Source: Pyrus communis (Eukaryota; Streptophyta; Magnoliopsida; Rosales; Rosaceae). Taken from it: 64,000 bases of DNA. The stretch covers positions 27,608,300 to 27,672,299 of the forward strand of contig NC_084808.1 of the NCBI RefSeq assembly GCF_963583255.1, given 5' to 3'. Position numbers and translations under genes: made by a program. The notes beneath the pieces are model-generated. The model made no database searches. It had not been told where the DNA came from and saw only the letters and a list, made by a program, of their open reading frames with translations. Position 1 is the stretch's first letter; each line of letters begins with the position of its first letter. Shown piece by piece: positions 22,985 to 34,000 of this stretch.

Positions 22985-23095
22985 AGTTGTTAATTTTTGT
23001 CCGTTACTCTTCTTCAATTTATCCGATCCGACAGCCGAAAACCAAAAAGGATATGAGAGAAGTAAAAAGGGATGTGTGGATATCATACCTCTCAA
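22985..23095. repeat. Partial AGGG-family MITE
   Basis: Shares the phrases atccgatccgacagc, gagaagtaaaa and gtgtggatatcatacc with the element at 14544-14693. The left arm is missing. Confidence 0.5.
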
Positions 23096-23408
23096 AATTT
23101 CTCATTTTCTCGATAAGTTATTGTATCGAGATTATAATCGAGTAAATGACGAGAATGACCTTTTAAAGGGAACAATGTTCTCGTCACATGTTACTATTTG
23201 ATTGAAAAAAAAGGAGATGCAAATGGATATAGGTATCAAATTGTAACACCGTTTAAAGTGTGAATGTTGTTTACAGATCAAGTTTCATGGGCCATTTGGG
23301 CCTAATATTAATAACCAAAAGTTAACTTATTGGGCTTGAAGTATCCAACGGGCCAGTATGGGCCTCCGTGTGATGAGATACCATCCAGAAATCAGAGCGA
23401 ATAAATTA

Positions 23409-23555
23409 AGGATGTGCTATCCACACATTATTTTTTACTTATTTCACATCTCTTGTTAATTCCTATCATTTGATATTCGTTAATTCATTTGATCTAAAGG
23501 CCGAAAATTAGAATGATGTGAGAGCAGTAAAATGAGGTGTGTGAATATCATCCCC
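23409..23555. mobile_element. hAT-like MITE, AGGG family, second copy
   Basis: A 147-bp foldback starting aggatgtgctatccacaca and ending tgtgtgaatatcatcccc. It is flanked by a perfect 8-bp direct repeat ATAAATTA at 23401-23408 and 23556-23563. An 8-bp duplication fits the hAT superfamily. Confidence 0.8.
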
Positions 23556-23563
23556 ATAAATTA

Positions 23564-26049
23564 AACCCAAAAGCACTTTTCAATGTTGACTTTCACAGTT
23601 TCCCTAACTTTTTAAAAGAAACTGCTTTCCTTTATTTTTGTGCCAAATTTTGTTTTTTCAATTAATAATTTGGTTTTTGATGGTCAATATTCATTATATT
23701 CAGGCCACCAGCCCCAAAAATGAATATAAAAAATTATAATAAATGGCCATGACAAATAAGCAGGAGTTGCAGATATCCCCTTCTGAAATTTGTTGATGCA
23801 TTTGCTATTCTTTGACTATGTTTGACTGGAAATCACGATGAATATCCATTTTCCTAGGTTTTTAGAAAATGAAAGAGGATGTTTGATGTTTGGCAGAGCG
23901 GCGAGTGCATGCAGGACCACCTTATGTAATTATGGATATAATTTTGCAGTATTTGGATGCACGGCCGATGCATGCTTGTATGGCCGGACTTTACAAATTT
24001 GTATTACCAGTCCAAATGATCGATCCCCCTCAAGTCAAGACCTACACGGCCTAGTGTGCTCCATGAACCCACTTGAGTGTATATGTATGTATATATGTAA
24101 CCCATAATATACATACATATAATTCATTACACACACACACACACACACACTAAAGTCGGTATATTATGGTGGCTGTTTTCATACTTCTCTTTAGCTATCT
24201 ACACTCTCCGTCATATAATTTATAATTTTTTCTACACTTGGAATATCACGGATTATTTTGTAATCGTTTCAATAATTACACTGCATGCATGCAAGTGGAT
24301 CCAATTTAATTTCATTTCTCTAAAACTTTCATCGTTAGATGATAATAAACAGGTTAAGGGCAACGATCTTCATACTTCTCTTTTAGCTATCGGCAGTTCA
24401 AATTATTTTTACTTATATATGCATTCGCTTGCACGGGGGGTGGAGGAAGTTTCGAAAAATCAGTACTAAAAGCACTATCCTACTTTCGTTAAAAAGGTTG
24501 AAACTTGATTAATTAGATTATACATTGTCATTAAGCTCATCTTCTTGTGATCATCGTTTAGTTTGTTAGACTGCATGCACGTAATTAAGTCTAAGTGGAT
24601 CTCGTTCAGTTTTAGTTAGGCTTTAAGTAGATCATTTGTCTAAATTGTATGAACATTACCAGCTTTAGTTTCTTTTGTGTTTCCACGTTGCTCGAAAAAG
24701 AAGATGATCAACCAAACTAGATACTTTTAAAGAATAAAACAAGACATTGGGTGGAGTTGTGCCCATCCCTACTTGGATCATAAAAATACTGACATTAATC
24801 AGACACTGAAAGTAACACTTCCATGATCCATCGCAGTCCAAAGATATATACATATATATGCCCCCAGGAGAGGGATTTAATTAGCTACAAGTGGACCATA
24901 TAATCTCTATGATGCTCTTCATGTTAATTAATTAACTGATACATATGACGAACATTCTGCTGATCAGGTACTTATGTAGGTAGAAGATGTGCACTTGTAG
25001 GCTAGCTTGCTTAACTATTTGATCTGCAGTGAGTATATGGTAAAATAACAATAATTGCAAATTTATGATTATATTAGGTTAAATGGTCTTCTATGTTTTT
25101 GTTGGTAAATAAAGTAAAATGGTCTTGGTCTTGTAGATCTACAGGAATATCATTCGTTATATAAGGACAAGATAATAGAAATTAAAAAGTTTTAAACTTT
25201 GAAAAATAAATGACATATGCATAACACTCATAAATTAAGCGAACATTTGATAACGATTTCATTTTTAATTTTTAGTTTATGTATATATTATACATTTTTA
25301 TTAATTGAAAACATGTTTTATAACTGTTTTTTAGCTTTCCAAAAAAAAAAAAAAAAACTCGTATTGATAATTGTTTTCAAGTTTTAAAAATGAAAACTGA
25401 ATGGGCCTCGAAGTCTACCATTTGTAGAAAAATTCAACTACCATTGTATCTAAATAAAGAGAGATTTTTCAGTGTACACGGAACATAGGGTGAGACACCA
25501 CATGTAATTATACTATTGGGAAGACACTTGAAAAAAAAAAAAATTTCCACCAATCATGATAATATGTGGCAACTACTTCATGTTCTGAGCACACAAAAAG
25601 ACTCTCCTAAATGTGTACTATAGAAAGCCTATTATAGCATAGATTAGTGAATATTTTAGATTTATAACCCTCTTGGCTAGGCTAGGTGTAATTTTTTAAT
25701 TAATTTAATAAAATTCTATTATACAATTGAGTTGGTTTATTTATTTTCTTTTTATTTTTTGAACACATGATATTATCTACACTAATGGGGTGGGGGTAGG
25801 CTTAGCGTCACAATGAGCTAGCAATAATGTGGTTCAAATTCACATTCGGTGAGAATTAAACCTATAACCTTTCATTTACAAGTGAAGAAATACCACTAGA
25901 CCGTAGTACCAAGTGTGTTTGTATTAAAGTTTAGGTATGTTTTTATTAGGGTTAAGGTATGTTTGTAAACATAAACCAAAGGAATATGTGGAGAGACAAA
26001 TAGCAGAAGGGCACATTTAAGAGTGAAGGAACTACTTAAGAGCCTCGTC
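23564..26049. other. Intergenic, AT-rich
   Basis: No gene recognised in 2.5 kb. It holds a (CA)n microsatellite at about 24129-24150, paired short phrases (catacttctctttagctatc at 24180 and again at about 24370), and poly-A runs near 25339 and 25530. Short open frames lack recognisable domains. Confidence 0.45.
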
Positions 26050-26054
26050 CTTCT

Positions 26055-26241
26055 TGTTGGAATTTTTGGATTGCCAGGCCCGCCTCACTCTAACGACACT
26101 AATACTGTTCCCAACTTTACCACCTGCCCAATTTGTCAGGTGTGGAATTTTACCACAAAATGCCTCGGTATTAGTTAGAGTGGGGTAATCATATTTAAAC
26201 CCCTTGGTTTCCTTTCCCACCATCGATGTGGGACTTTAACA
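26055..26241 (-). repeat. LTR (3' LTR in element orientation)
   Basis: 187 bp, same length as its partner at 27967-28153. Plus-strand start tgttggaatttttgg, end gtgggactttaaca. Confidence 0.88.
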
Positions 26242-27950
26242 CTCCACCTCACGTATAACCTCATTTATTGGTTCGCACATGGAGATCCACATTGGTAATT
26301 GAAACTCAGAGGTCAGCTCACATTGGGCCCACTTGTTTTTAATTGGAACTCAGCAATCGTCCCTATATTAAGAGCTTCCACTTGTTTCCTTCTTGGTGGT
26401 GACAAGCTCATTGGCTTGCACACAAGCTCGTGTGGGGTTTTACTACAAAAGACCTCAGTTTAAACCCCTTGGTTTCCTTTCCCACCACCGATGTAGGACT
26501 TTAACACTCTCCCTTACATGTAACCTCATTTAGTGGTTCACACGTGGAGATCCACATCGGTTATTGGAACTCAGCGGTCGTCTCTATATTAAGAGCTCCG
26601 ACTTGCTTCCTTCCCGATGGTGACAAGCTCATTGGCTTGCACACAAGCTCGGCCCCCACCATCGATGTGGAACTTTAACACTCCCCCTTTTGTGTAACCT
26701 CATTTAGTGGTTCACACGTGGAGATCCACATTGTAATTGAAACTCAGAGGTAACTCAGCAGTCGTCTCTATGTTAAGAGCTCCCATTTGTTTCCTTCCCG
26801 ATGGTGACAAGCTCATTGGCTTGCACACAAGCTCGTGTGGGGTTTTACCACAAAAGACCTCAGTATTAGTTAGAGTGGGGGTAATCATATTTAAACCCCT
26901 TGATTTCCTTTCCCACCACCGATGTAGGACTTTAACACTCCCTATTACGTGTAACCTCATTTAGAGGTTCACACATGGAGATCCACATCGGTAATTGAAA
27001 TTCAGAGGTCGGCTCACGTTGGGCCCACTTGTTTTCAATTGGAACTCAGCGATCGTCTCTATATTAAGAGCTCCAACTTGTTCCCTTCCCAGTGGTGACA
27101 AGCTCATTAGCTTGCACACAAGCTCGACCCTCACCATCGATGTGGGACTTTAACACTCCCCCTTATGTGTAACCTTATTTAGTGGTTCACACGTGGAGAT
27201 CCACTTTGGTAATTGAAACTCAGAGGTAACTCAGTTGTTGTCTCTATATTAAAAGTTTCCACTTGTTTCCTTCCCGGTGGTGACAAGCTCATTGGCTTGC
27301 ACACAAGCTCGTGTGGGATTTTACCACAAAAGACCTCATTATTAGTTAGAATGGAGTTAATCATATTTAAACCCCTTGGTTTCCTTTCCCACCACTGATG
27401 TGGGACTTTGACACTCCCCATTACGTGTAACCTCATTTAGTGGTTCACACGTGGAGATCCACATCGGTAATTGAAACTCAGAGGTCGGCTCACGTTGGGC
27501 CCACTTGTTTTCAATTGAAACTTAGCGGTCGTCTCTATATTAAGAGCTCCAACTTGTTTCCTTCCCGGTGGTGACAAGCTCATTGGCTTGCACACAAGCT
27601 CGGCCCCCACCATCGATGTGGGACTTTAACACTTCCCCTAATGTGTAACCTCATTTAGTGGTTCACACGTGGAGATCCACATTGGTAATTGAAACTCAAC
27701 GGTCGTCTCTATATTAAGAGCTCAGACTTATTTCCTTCCCGGTGGTAACTCAGCGGTAGTCTCTATATTAAGAGTTCAGACTTGTAACCTCATTTAGTGG
27801 TTCACACGTGGAGATCCACATTGGTAATTGAAACTTAAAGGTAACTCAGCGGATAGTTTCTATATTAAGAGCTCAGACTTGCTTCCTTCCCGGTGGTGAC
27901 AAGCTCATTGGCTTGCTCACAAGCTCGTTGGCTTGCACGGGCCCGCAACC
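26242..27950. repeat. Higher-order tandem array inside the LTR element
   Basis: The phrase actttaacact plus a pyrimidine tract (the LTR start and polypurine tract read backwards) recurs at about 26233, 26498, 26672, 26929, 27147, 27405 and 27623. From 26672 on, spacings are 257, 218, 258 and 218 bp. The period is therefore a dimer of about 476 bp made of two subunit types. One subunit includes an LTR-derived stretch (ttaccacaaaagacctcag to ttaaaccccttgg); the other lacks it. Each unit also holds gtggttcacacgtggagatcc and ggtgacaagctcattggctt. The last part (27700-27900) is irregular. Confidence 0.85.
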
Positions 27951-27954
27951 GTGG

Positions 27955-27966
27955 GCTCTGATACCA
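27955..27966 (-). other. Primer-binding site (initiator tRNA-Met)
   Basis: Minus-strand TGGTATCAGAGC, immediately after the LTR end CCAACA. It is the standard minus-strand priming site for many plant LTR elements. Confidence 0.88.
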
Positions 27967-28153
27967 TGTTGGCATTTTTGGATTGCCAGGCCCGCCCCAC
28001 TCTAACGACACCGATACTGTTCCTAACTTTACCACTTGCCCAATCCGTCATGTGTGAGATTTTACCACAAAAAACCTCAGTATTAGTTAGAGTGGGGTAA
28101 TCATATTTAAACCCCTTGATTTCTTTTTCCACCACCGACGTGGGACTTTAACA
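27967..28153 (-). repeat. LTR (5' LTR in element orientation)
   Basis: 187 bp. Adjoins the primer-binding site on one side and the CTTCT target duplication on the other. Confidence 0.88.
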
Positions 28154-28158
28154 CTTCT

Positions 28159-28505
28159 CAAGTCTCAACCTAACCAAATGATACTTAGACGATACCCTAA
28201 AGCCTAATGCCCTCTCTCCTATCTCCATTCCGCCACAGTACCTCCTCCTTTTTTAAGTCACGAGACCCAGTACTACTGTCTCAGCTAGCTTTGTGCTTTC
28301 ATTTTTATTATAATTTTATTACGAGAGAGAGAGAGAGAGAGAAGATATAGATGAGTCCAAAGGGGTTTGGCAGAGAAACTGATAGAGAACTTTCAAAGCT
28401 CTTTTTCTTCCACCATCACTCAACTAGCCTCTATATTGCTGTCTCAAACTGAAAGTCTTATAATTTTCTAAAAGCTTTAGTTATCCGTCTTCCCATCTGC
28501 GAGAG

Positions 28506-28543
<38 letters not shown>

Positions 28544-28593
28544 TTCTTCGCCTCACATTCACATTTTCATTTCTGTCTTTCTCTGTCGGTACC
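28159..28593 (+). promoter_or_regulatory. JAG-like gene upstream region with microsatellites
   Basis: Upstream flank and presumed 5' leader of the JAG-like gene. It contains a (GA)n tract at about 28323-28343 and a (TA)n tract at about 28508-28540, 55-85 bp before the split start codon. The 5' end of the old LTR element lies only about 440 bp upstream of the start. A transcription start could not be fixed. Confidence 0.4.
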
Positions 28594-29012
28594 ATGTAGG
28601 TCTTCCCCCACACTTTTCTCACCTGCTGCTTGCTTCTCTTCCCCTTCCCTTTAATTTTCCTCCTGCCCTTTTTTCTATACTACTACTTTGTGTGTGTATA
28701 TATATCATTTTTAAAGTTAAACAGCAGTACTATTATTGGTTTTTTTATAAGAATCTTTTATATATTTATGGATTTGCAGGCGACCTGACGAAGGAAACCC
28801 ACTAGACCTCAACAACTTGCCTGAGGATCATTTCGGCAGGGATGGCAAACAAGTTGCCGACGACAGCTCCTCCGGTACTATTCAATTTTCTGATATCCTA
28901 CTTCAATTCCCCAAACTAAACCAAGGCAAAACCAAATAACCCTTAAATTTGTATTATTGTCTAAGGGTGCATTTTTCTTGTTTTGTTTTTCTCTTCAAGT
29001 CCCGCCACCCAC

Positions 29013-29043
<31 letters not shown>

Positions 29044-30647
29044 AAAACTAGATTATGGGCTTGAATTAATTGATGAGCTTAAAATTTATTCATGGTGATT
29101 GTTGGTTAATTAATAAATTAGGTAGGGTTTGAACTGATTAGGTTGTGTCTTATCGAAGTTGCTTTTGTTTTGTTTGTTGATTGGGGGTTTCACATAGTTG
29201 CAGGCAGCTACAGAAAAAAGAAAAGCAGTACAAAAGATGGAAAAGACGAGAGCGGGAAGGTCTACGAGTGTAGGTTTTGCTCCCTCAAGTTCTGCAAATC
29301 TCAGGCCCTCGGGGGACACATGAACCGCCACCGTCAAGGTACTCTCTCCTCGTTTCTCTTAATAAATTCAATTTTTACTAGAAATTCAAAAGCAGCTTTT
29401 CAGCGAAGCATAAATTATAGAGAATTTTAACGCAAAGATTATAATACTGTTCATTTTAATGAAAAATCATATTTTTACACTAAAAAGTCAATATTGGTAT
29501 TATTCATTTTATCTTTTATTTTGCCCTTATCGTTAAAACTTAAAATTTTTAAATATTTTTCATTAGTTTTCTTTAAATTTTATATTGACATCAAAGATTC
29601 CAGCCATGAAGTGTCTTCGGTCATTTCATTATCTTTGAGGAAAAGAAAGTTTGTGATTTGATTTGATCGTTTGTTTTCTTTTGCTGATATGCTTGCTTGG
29701 TCATTTAAGGTTCATCTGCTTATTATTTATTTATTTATTTTTGGTTCTGGATTCGTAGCTATATATATAATATTTATTAATTTGTGATTTGATTTGTGTG
29801 TTGGAATGGTCATCAGAAAGGGAGACAGAACAACTAAACCGGGCTCGTCAGTTGGTTTTCAATAACGATAACCTAGCCGCCCCTCCTCCTCACCTAGGGT
29901 ATGTAATTTTATGCTTTAATTTCTCTTCCTTTTCTTTTAACAAATTAGTTGGTAATGCAAGGCAGTGTCCTCTCCCTCCGCACTTAAAGATCGAATCTTC
30001 GTCAGATTATTTTGGTATAAAATATGTTTTTGTATAAAAGTAAATAAAATAGTTGGTTATATACTAATTTATTCAGTGTGATTTGATTTGTGTGCTGGGT
30101 TTGATATTATTATAGATGCTGCCATCCGATTCCCCAAGGAGGGTATCATCATCCGGCTGCTGCAGGCAACAACAATGGTGGTGTTGATCCAACATTACCT
30201 CTCAGATTCCCACCAAGAATTTTTTCTGGTTCTTCATCAAACACCCTTATACCGCCACCACCGGTACCGGCACCGCAGGGAGGCGTACAAGTACAACCGC
30301 CTCAACCCTACTTATATCCGTCTCCGTCGCGGCCCATGTCCTTCCCTTCTTCTTCCCATTTCCCTCATCATCAAGTCAATGACTATTACGTTGGACATGT
30401 TCTTAGCAACAACACTACTGGCACTCCTTCATACGGCAACCCAAATGTAAACTACGGAGTGGCACCGGCGGAGTCCACCAACTACACTTGCATTGGGGCG
30501 CCTGTGGGACCAGGAGGCGGTGGAGGTAGTGGTGGTGGTGGTGGTCGTAGAGACGGATCGCTGCACGTGAATCAGGAAGAAGGATTGAATTGGAGCAGGA
30601 GCTACGCAGGGACTCCTTCGATCAATCGATTTCAACATGGCTTCTAA
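28594..30647 (+). CDS. JAG: JAGGED-type C2H2 zinc-finger transcription factor
   Basis: JAGGED promotes growth and cell proliferation in lateral organs such as petals and leaf margins. Five exons: AT at 28594-28595, then 28780-28874, 29204-29338, 29817-29898 and 30116-30647, 281 codons plus stop. The start codon is split: AT/GTAGGT donor, then TTGCAG/G CGA CCT. The protein begins MRPDEGNPLDLNNLPED, with the EAR-type repression motif LDLNNLP at residues 9-15. The single finger (YECRFCSLKFCKSQALGGHM) has C55, C58, H71 and H75 and the plant QALGGH helix, preceded by the basic patch RKKKSSTKDGKDESGK. The tail is Pro-, Ser- and Asn-rich, keeps the JAG-type YTCIGAPVGP block, has a Gly run, and ends NRFQHGF as in JAG (INRFQ). 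All junction phases fit and no breaks were seen. The closest alternative is the paralogue NUBBIN/JGL, which is shorter. Confidence 0.93.
29005..29047. repeat. Poly-C / poly-A homopolymer in JAG-like intron 2
   Basis: A run of more than 20 C directly followed by about 13 A. The length is likely unreliable in the assembly. A G run of about 12 lies at 30860-30871 downstream of the gene. Confidence 0.8.
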
Positions 30648-33600
30648 TATTAATTAAAATACTTCTTTTTTTCTCTTCTTTTTTTGGGTTTTTGTTTTTT
30701 TGTTGAGTGAGCGATAGTCTGAAGCATTATTATTAGGGTCCCTGCCTTGACACGCCACCCAGAACGGACAGAGAGAAAGAGAGAGACTTTACAAGCTGAC
30801 AAATGGGGTCATGAGACAGAGGAAGGAGATGAGTGAGAGGTTTTTTGGTATTTTTCTACAGGGGGGGGGGGGGACTGGGACAGCTTTTGAGCTCATCGAC
30901 ACCCTCAGCAACTTTGGCTTCGAGTGGAAATTAAGAAAATGTTGTTGTAACTTGTTGAAGGATTTCAACATTGAAAATCTGAGTGTGTATACTCCACACC
31001 AAAAGTCTGAAAAGGGGAACTAGAAAAATGGATTGTGGGACAACAAGTTAGATTTGAACTGAAAGTTGCCAACCCCCTTTTAACGTTTCGTGTTCATTTT
31101 GCATGCCAATCAATTTCCTTTCCTTTAGCTTTCTTTTTCTTTTGCTTCCTTCCATTGCCTTTTCCTAGAGCATTTAATTTATATGGTTTCAGCGATTTGA
31201 CCAAAGGAAATTAGGGTGGCTGTTTCTCTCTCTAGATTTCTTGGTGTGGTGTGTCATCTCTGATCCACCCCAAAAATTAGGGTCTTCTGGTTTCTGGGTC
31301 ATATGTGGTCACAGTGTCACACCATGCTTGCAATCTAGGGGGCAATATGACCTGTTGAGAAACTCGCAATTCCACCTTGTTTTTGGCTGCAACTTCCCTC
31401 ACCAGAAACAATCACATTTCTTGTCTCTTAAACTATACCCCTCCAAACTCCAAAGCATAATCCAGATCCCCACTTTTAGCATATATCCATGTATGATCAG
31501 TTGATTGCATGTAACTCGGAGAACATTAGTCTTGTTTTTTGGTATTTCCCCGATCTTGGGTACATTAGTCATGTGTTAACACATATCTTAAGAAAAATGG
31601 TCATAGTTGAAAATACTTACTATGCATAAAATGAACAACATCACTACCAGGAAGGTTATGGGCAAGGTTATGGGCGTGGCAAGTATTGAACACTATACCA
31701 CTTAAGTCCTTAGATACACAATCCAAAGACTTCCCAATTTTCTTTGACAGTCGTTAGATTTGATCCAAGTCCTTTTGTGGCGGAATATTTTTACTTCAGT
31801 ATAATTCCTAGATATTTAATTTTCTCATGAAACAAATAACCAATTACAATCTTTTTGATATAGTTTTATGTGGCTTCGCTATTTTGAGCGATGACCGGTG
31901 TTGTCACCAATTTGGATTCGTTGCATCTATCGTGTTGTGGAGTAGATTTATATTGGTGTTGTTTGTAGTTTTGTTCATGCGAAAGCTGTTTAGGGATTTA
32001 CTCTTCTCGTTTGTCTGTGCAATCCACTCCACAATAATTTTTTGGTCACTAGAGCTATGTATTGACACCTCTATATTTGTTTACGGTGATCAATTAAATT
32101 CCACTGTAACATTTCTTGTCAAGTATAAAAGTCCATCTAACCTTATTTTCCACATTACATGGATAAATTACTGTATGAAAATATCACACATTTTCAAATT
32201 CAATAATACAAAGCATCCTAACGCAAGTACAGTACTTTTTTCTACTCAAACTTAAATTTCTTCCACAGTCACTCTGCTCTCTCTCGAAAGTTATAACTTT
32301 TCCCATGTGAAAACATTACCCTACCATTGTGTTGAAATATTTACTAATTATATATATAGATAGATATATATTTGTCCGCAATAATTTATATGTTTGTAGG
32401 ATAAGCGACTTTGAAATAATATAAAAATGCGGATTCTTTAATTTTGACCTAATATATAGAATGTTATCACATTGATTTTAAGAGAAAAACAAATAAGACT
32501 TGTGCAATCTGAGACATGGACTGATGACTTTAGAAAAAATTTGAACCTGAAACCAATTAAATAATCATGGTGGGTGCATATTGTCTCTTAAATTCCGGAT
32601 TGATTGAGAATCTCGTTAAATGAAAGCCACAGGGCCATGAAGAACACAGAACACTTTACTGCAGCGCTAACCCTAGCTATGGTGTGAGTATGGAGGAAGA
32701 ATCAGCTGGCTTAAATATGTGGATAGAGCAACCTATTTTTCGGCCAACTGCTGAGGCTGAAGATTGAAGGCGATTAGGGGTTCAGGTGCTTAAAAGTGCA
32801 ACTTGAAGTGACTGATGAAGATTGGTAATTTAGTAGGGAGGAGGGTGGGGCACCAGGAGCTACATAAGAGACAGATAGTCGAAGATAGAAGACACCAAAA
32901 AGAGCAGCCCTAGCCCTAGCTATATATATAGCTAACCCTAGTTTGTTGCAGACTAAACCTGCACACACACACACGCACAGACGTATCTATATACATATAT
33001 AGATGTATATAATATATTATGTTTATGTAAAAGGTTAAGCTGGACTGCAACCATCTACACTACCGCTAGTTGTTTTTGCAGATAAGAAATCACATTGTTA
33101 ACTATCGGAACTACATCTGAGGCCCATACTGGGTACTGCTAGCAAGCTAGTGTTCAACCTGATTTGGTTAGCAGCTAAAACCTAGGTGGACCCACAAGAA
33201 CATATTTATACAACTGAAGATCCTTCTAGTTATTTACTTTTTGTTATATTATTTCTATTGCAAGGTTCTGGATCCTAATTAATTAGTTTGATTGTAATTT
33301 ATCAATCTTCCTTAGCATGGATTTCTCTTTCAAAGTTTACAAATGATAGAGATTAATTCGAACTTGGATGGGAGAACACATTGTTTTAATAAACTTGACT
33401 ACACTCATATGCTTCTTCGTGAACATGGTGAAACTTAACTTGCTAATTAGTGAATAACTACCGATAGTGCCATGACGAAGCTAGAACTTTGTCCCGACGA
33501 GACCCCACGTATTCTCCTTTACTTTTGAAACCTCTCAAAGACATTTCACCACCTCAAAATCTTCACTTGCAGAACAAATCACAAACCAGAGCAGAGCTAT

Positions 33601-34000
33601 AGCTAGGTCAGACTGGATGTTCTAGCACATTCAATTACTGATCATAAGTAGAGGCTGGCGCCCTACCCTAAATGTTACAATAAAGATATAAAGTTAAGTA
33701 ACATTTGATTATCTAATTTGTAGGTATCTTTCATTGGATATGGTATTTGTTTTAAATAATTTACTGACAACTAACTGCTATATATGCAGCAGCAGTGATA
33801 TCAACTAAAAACGACAAATGATAAAAACAAACCTATATTTCGTTTCTTTTAAGAACTTAAAATACAAGATATAATAACGGAAAAAGAAAAAAAAATACCA
33901 AAAAAAAAAAACAGGATCAATCAACTGTACTATATATAAATGCAGTCTATGAACAGAGTTTAGGGTTCCCCTAGTGGTATGCATGCAGCGAGTCTATTCC
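30648..34000. other. Gene-poor flank downstream of JAG-like gene
   Basis: Presumed 3' UTR directly after the stop, then AT-rich sequence. A 142-codon plus-strand frame (31827-32255) is AT-rich, lacks a known domain and is probably chance. Short microsatellites occur near 32350 (TA/GATA) and 32960 (CA). No RNA gene recognised. Confidence 0.4.

Larger units (their letters stand above)
26055..28153 (-). mobile_element. Non-autonomous LTR retroelement (TRIM/LARD-like)
   Basis: A 2.1-kb element on the minus strand. Two 187-bp LTRs (28153-27967 upstream, 26241-26055 downstream) begin TGTTAAAGTCCCAC and end AAA(A/T)(A/T)GCCAACA-like, with the canonical TG...CA ends. The primer-binding site TGGTATCAGAGC, complementary to initiator tRNA-Met, directly follows the upstream LTR at 27966-27955. 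A purine-rich tract (GAGGTGGAG) precedes the downstream LTR. The element is flanked by a perfect 5-bp duplication, AGAAG on the minus strand (26050-26054 and 28154-28158 as CTTCT on the plus strand). The LTRs differ at about 19 of 187 positions by eye, so the insertion is fairly old. The roughly 1.7-kb interior encodes no gag or pol and is a tandem array. It depends on another element's enzymes. Confidence 0.9.

Noticed and set aside
26242..27950. Regular repeats resembling a CRISPR array
   Set aside because: Units are 218-258 bp, are similar along their whole length, have no unique spacers, and lie inside a plant LTR element.
27950..27966. tRNA gene at the tRNA-Met-like sequence
   Set aside because: Only 12 bases match the 3' end of initiator tRNA-Met. 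It is the retroelement primer-binding site.
26055..28153. Cassandra-type TRIM with 5S rRNA in the LTR
   Set aside because: The LTRs show no 5S rRNA promoter-like sequence.
28998..29140. JAG-like coding continuing through intron 2
   Set aside because: The frame from the zinc-finger exon extends upstream by chance. The family alignment places the junction at 28874/29204.
31827..32255. 142-codon open frame as a gene
   Set aside because: AT-driven composition rich in Phe, Ile and Leu, no domain, and no splice or promoter context.
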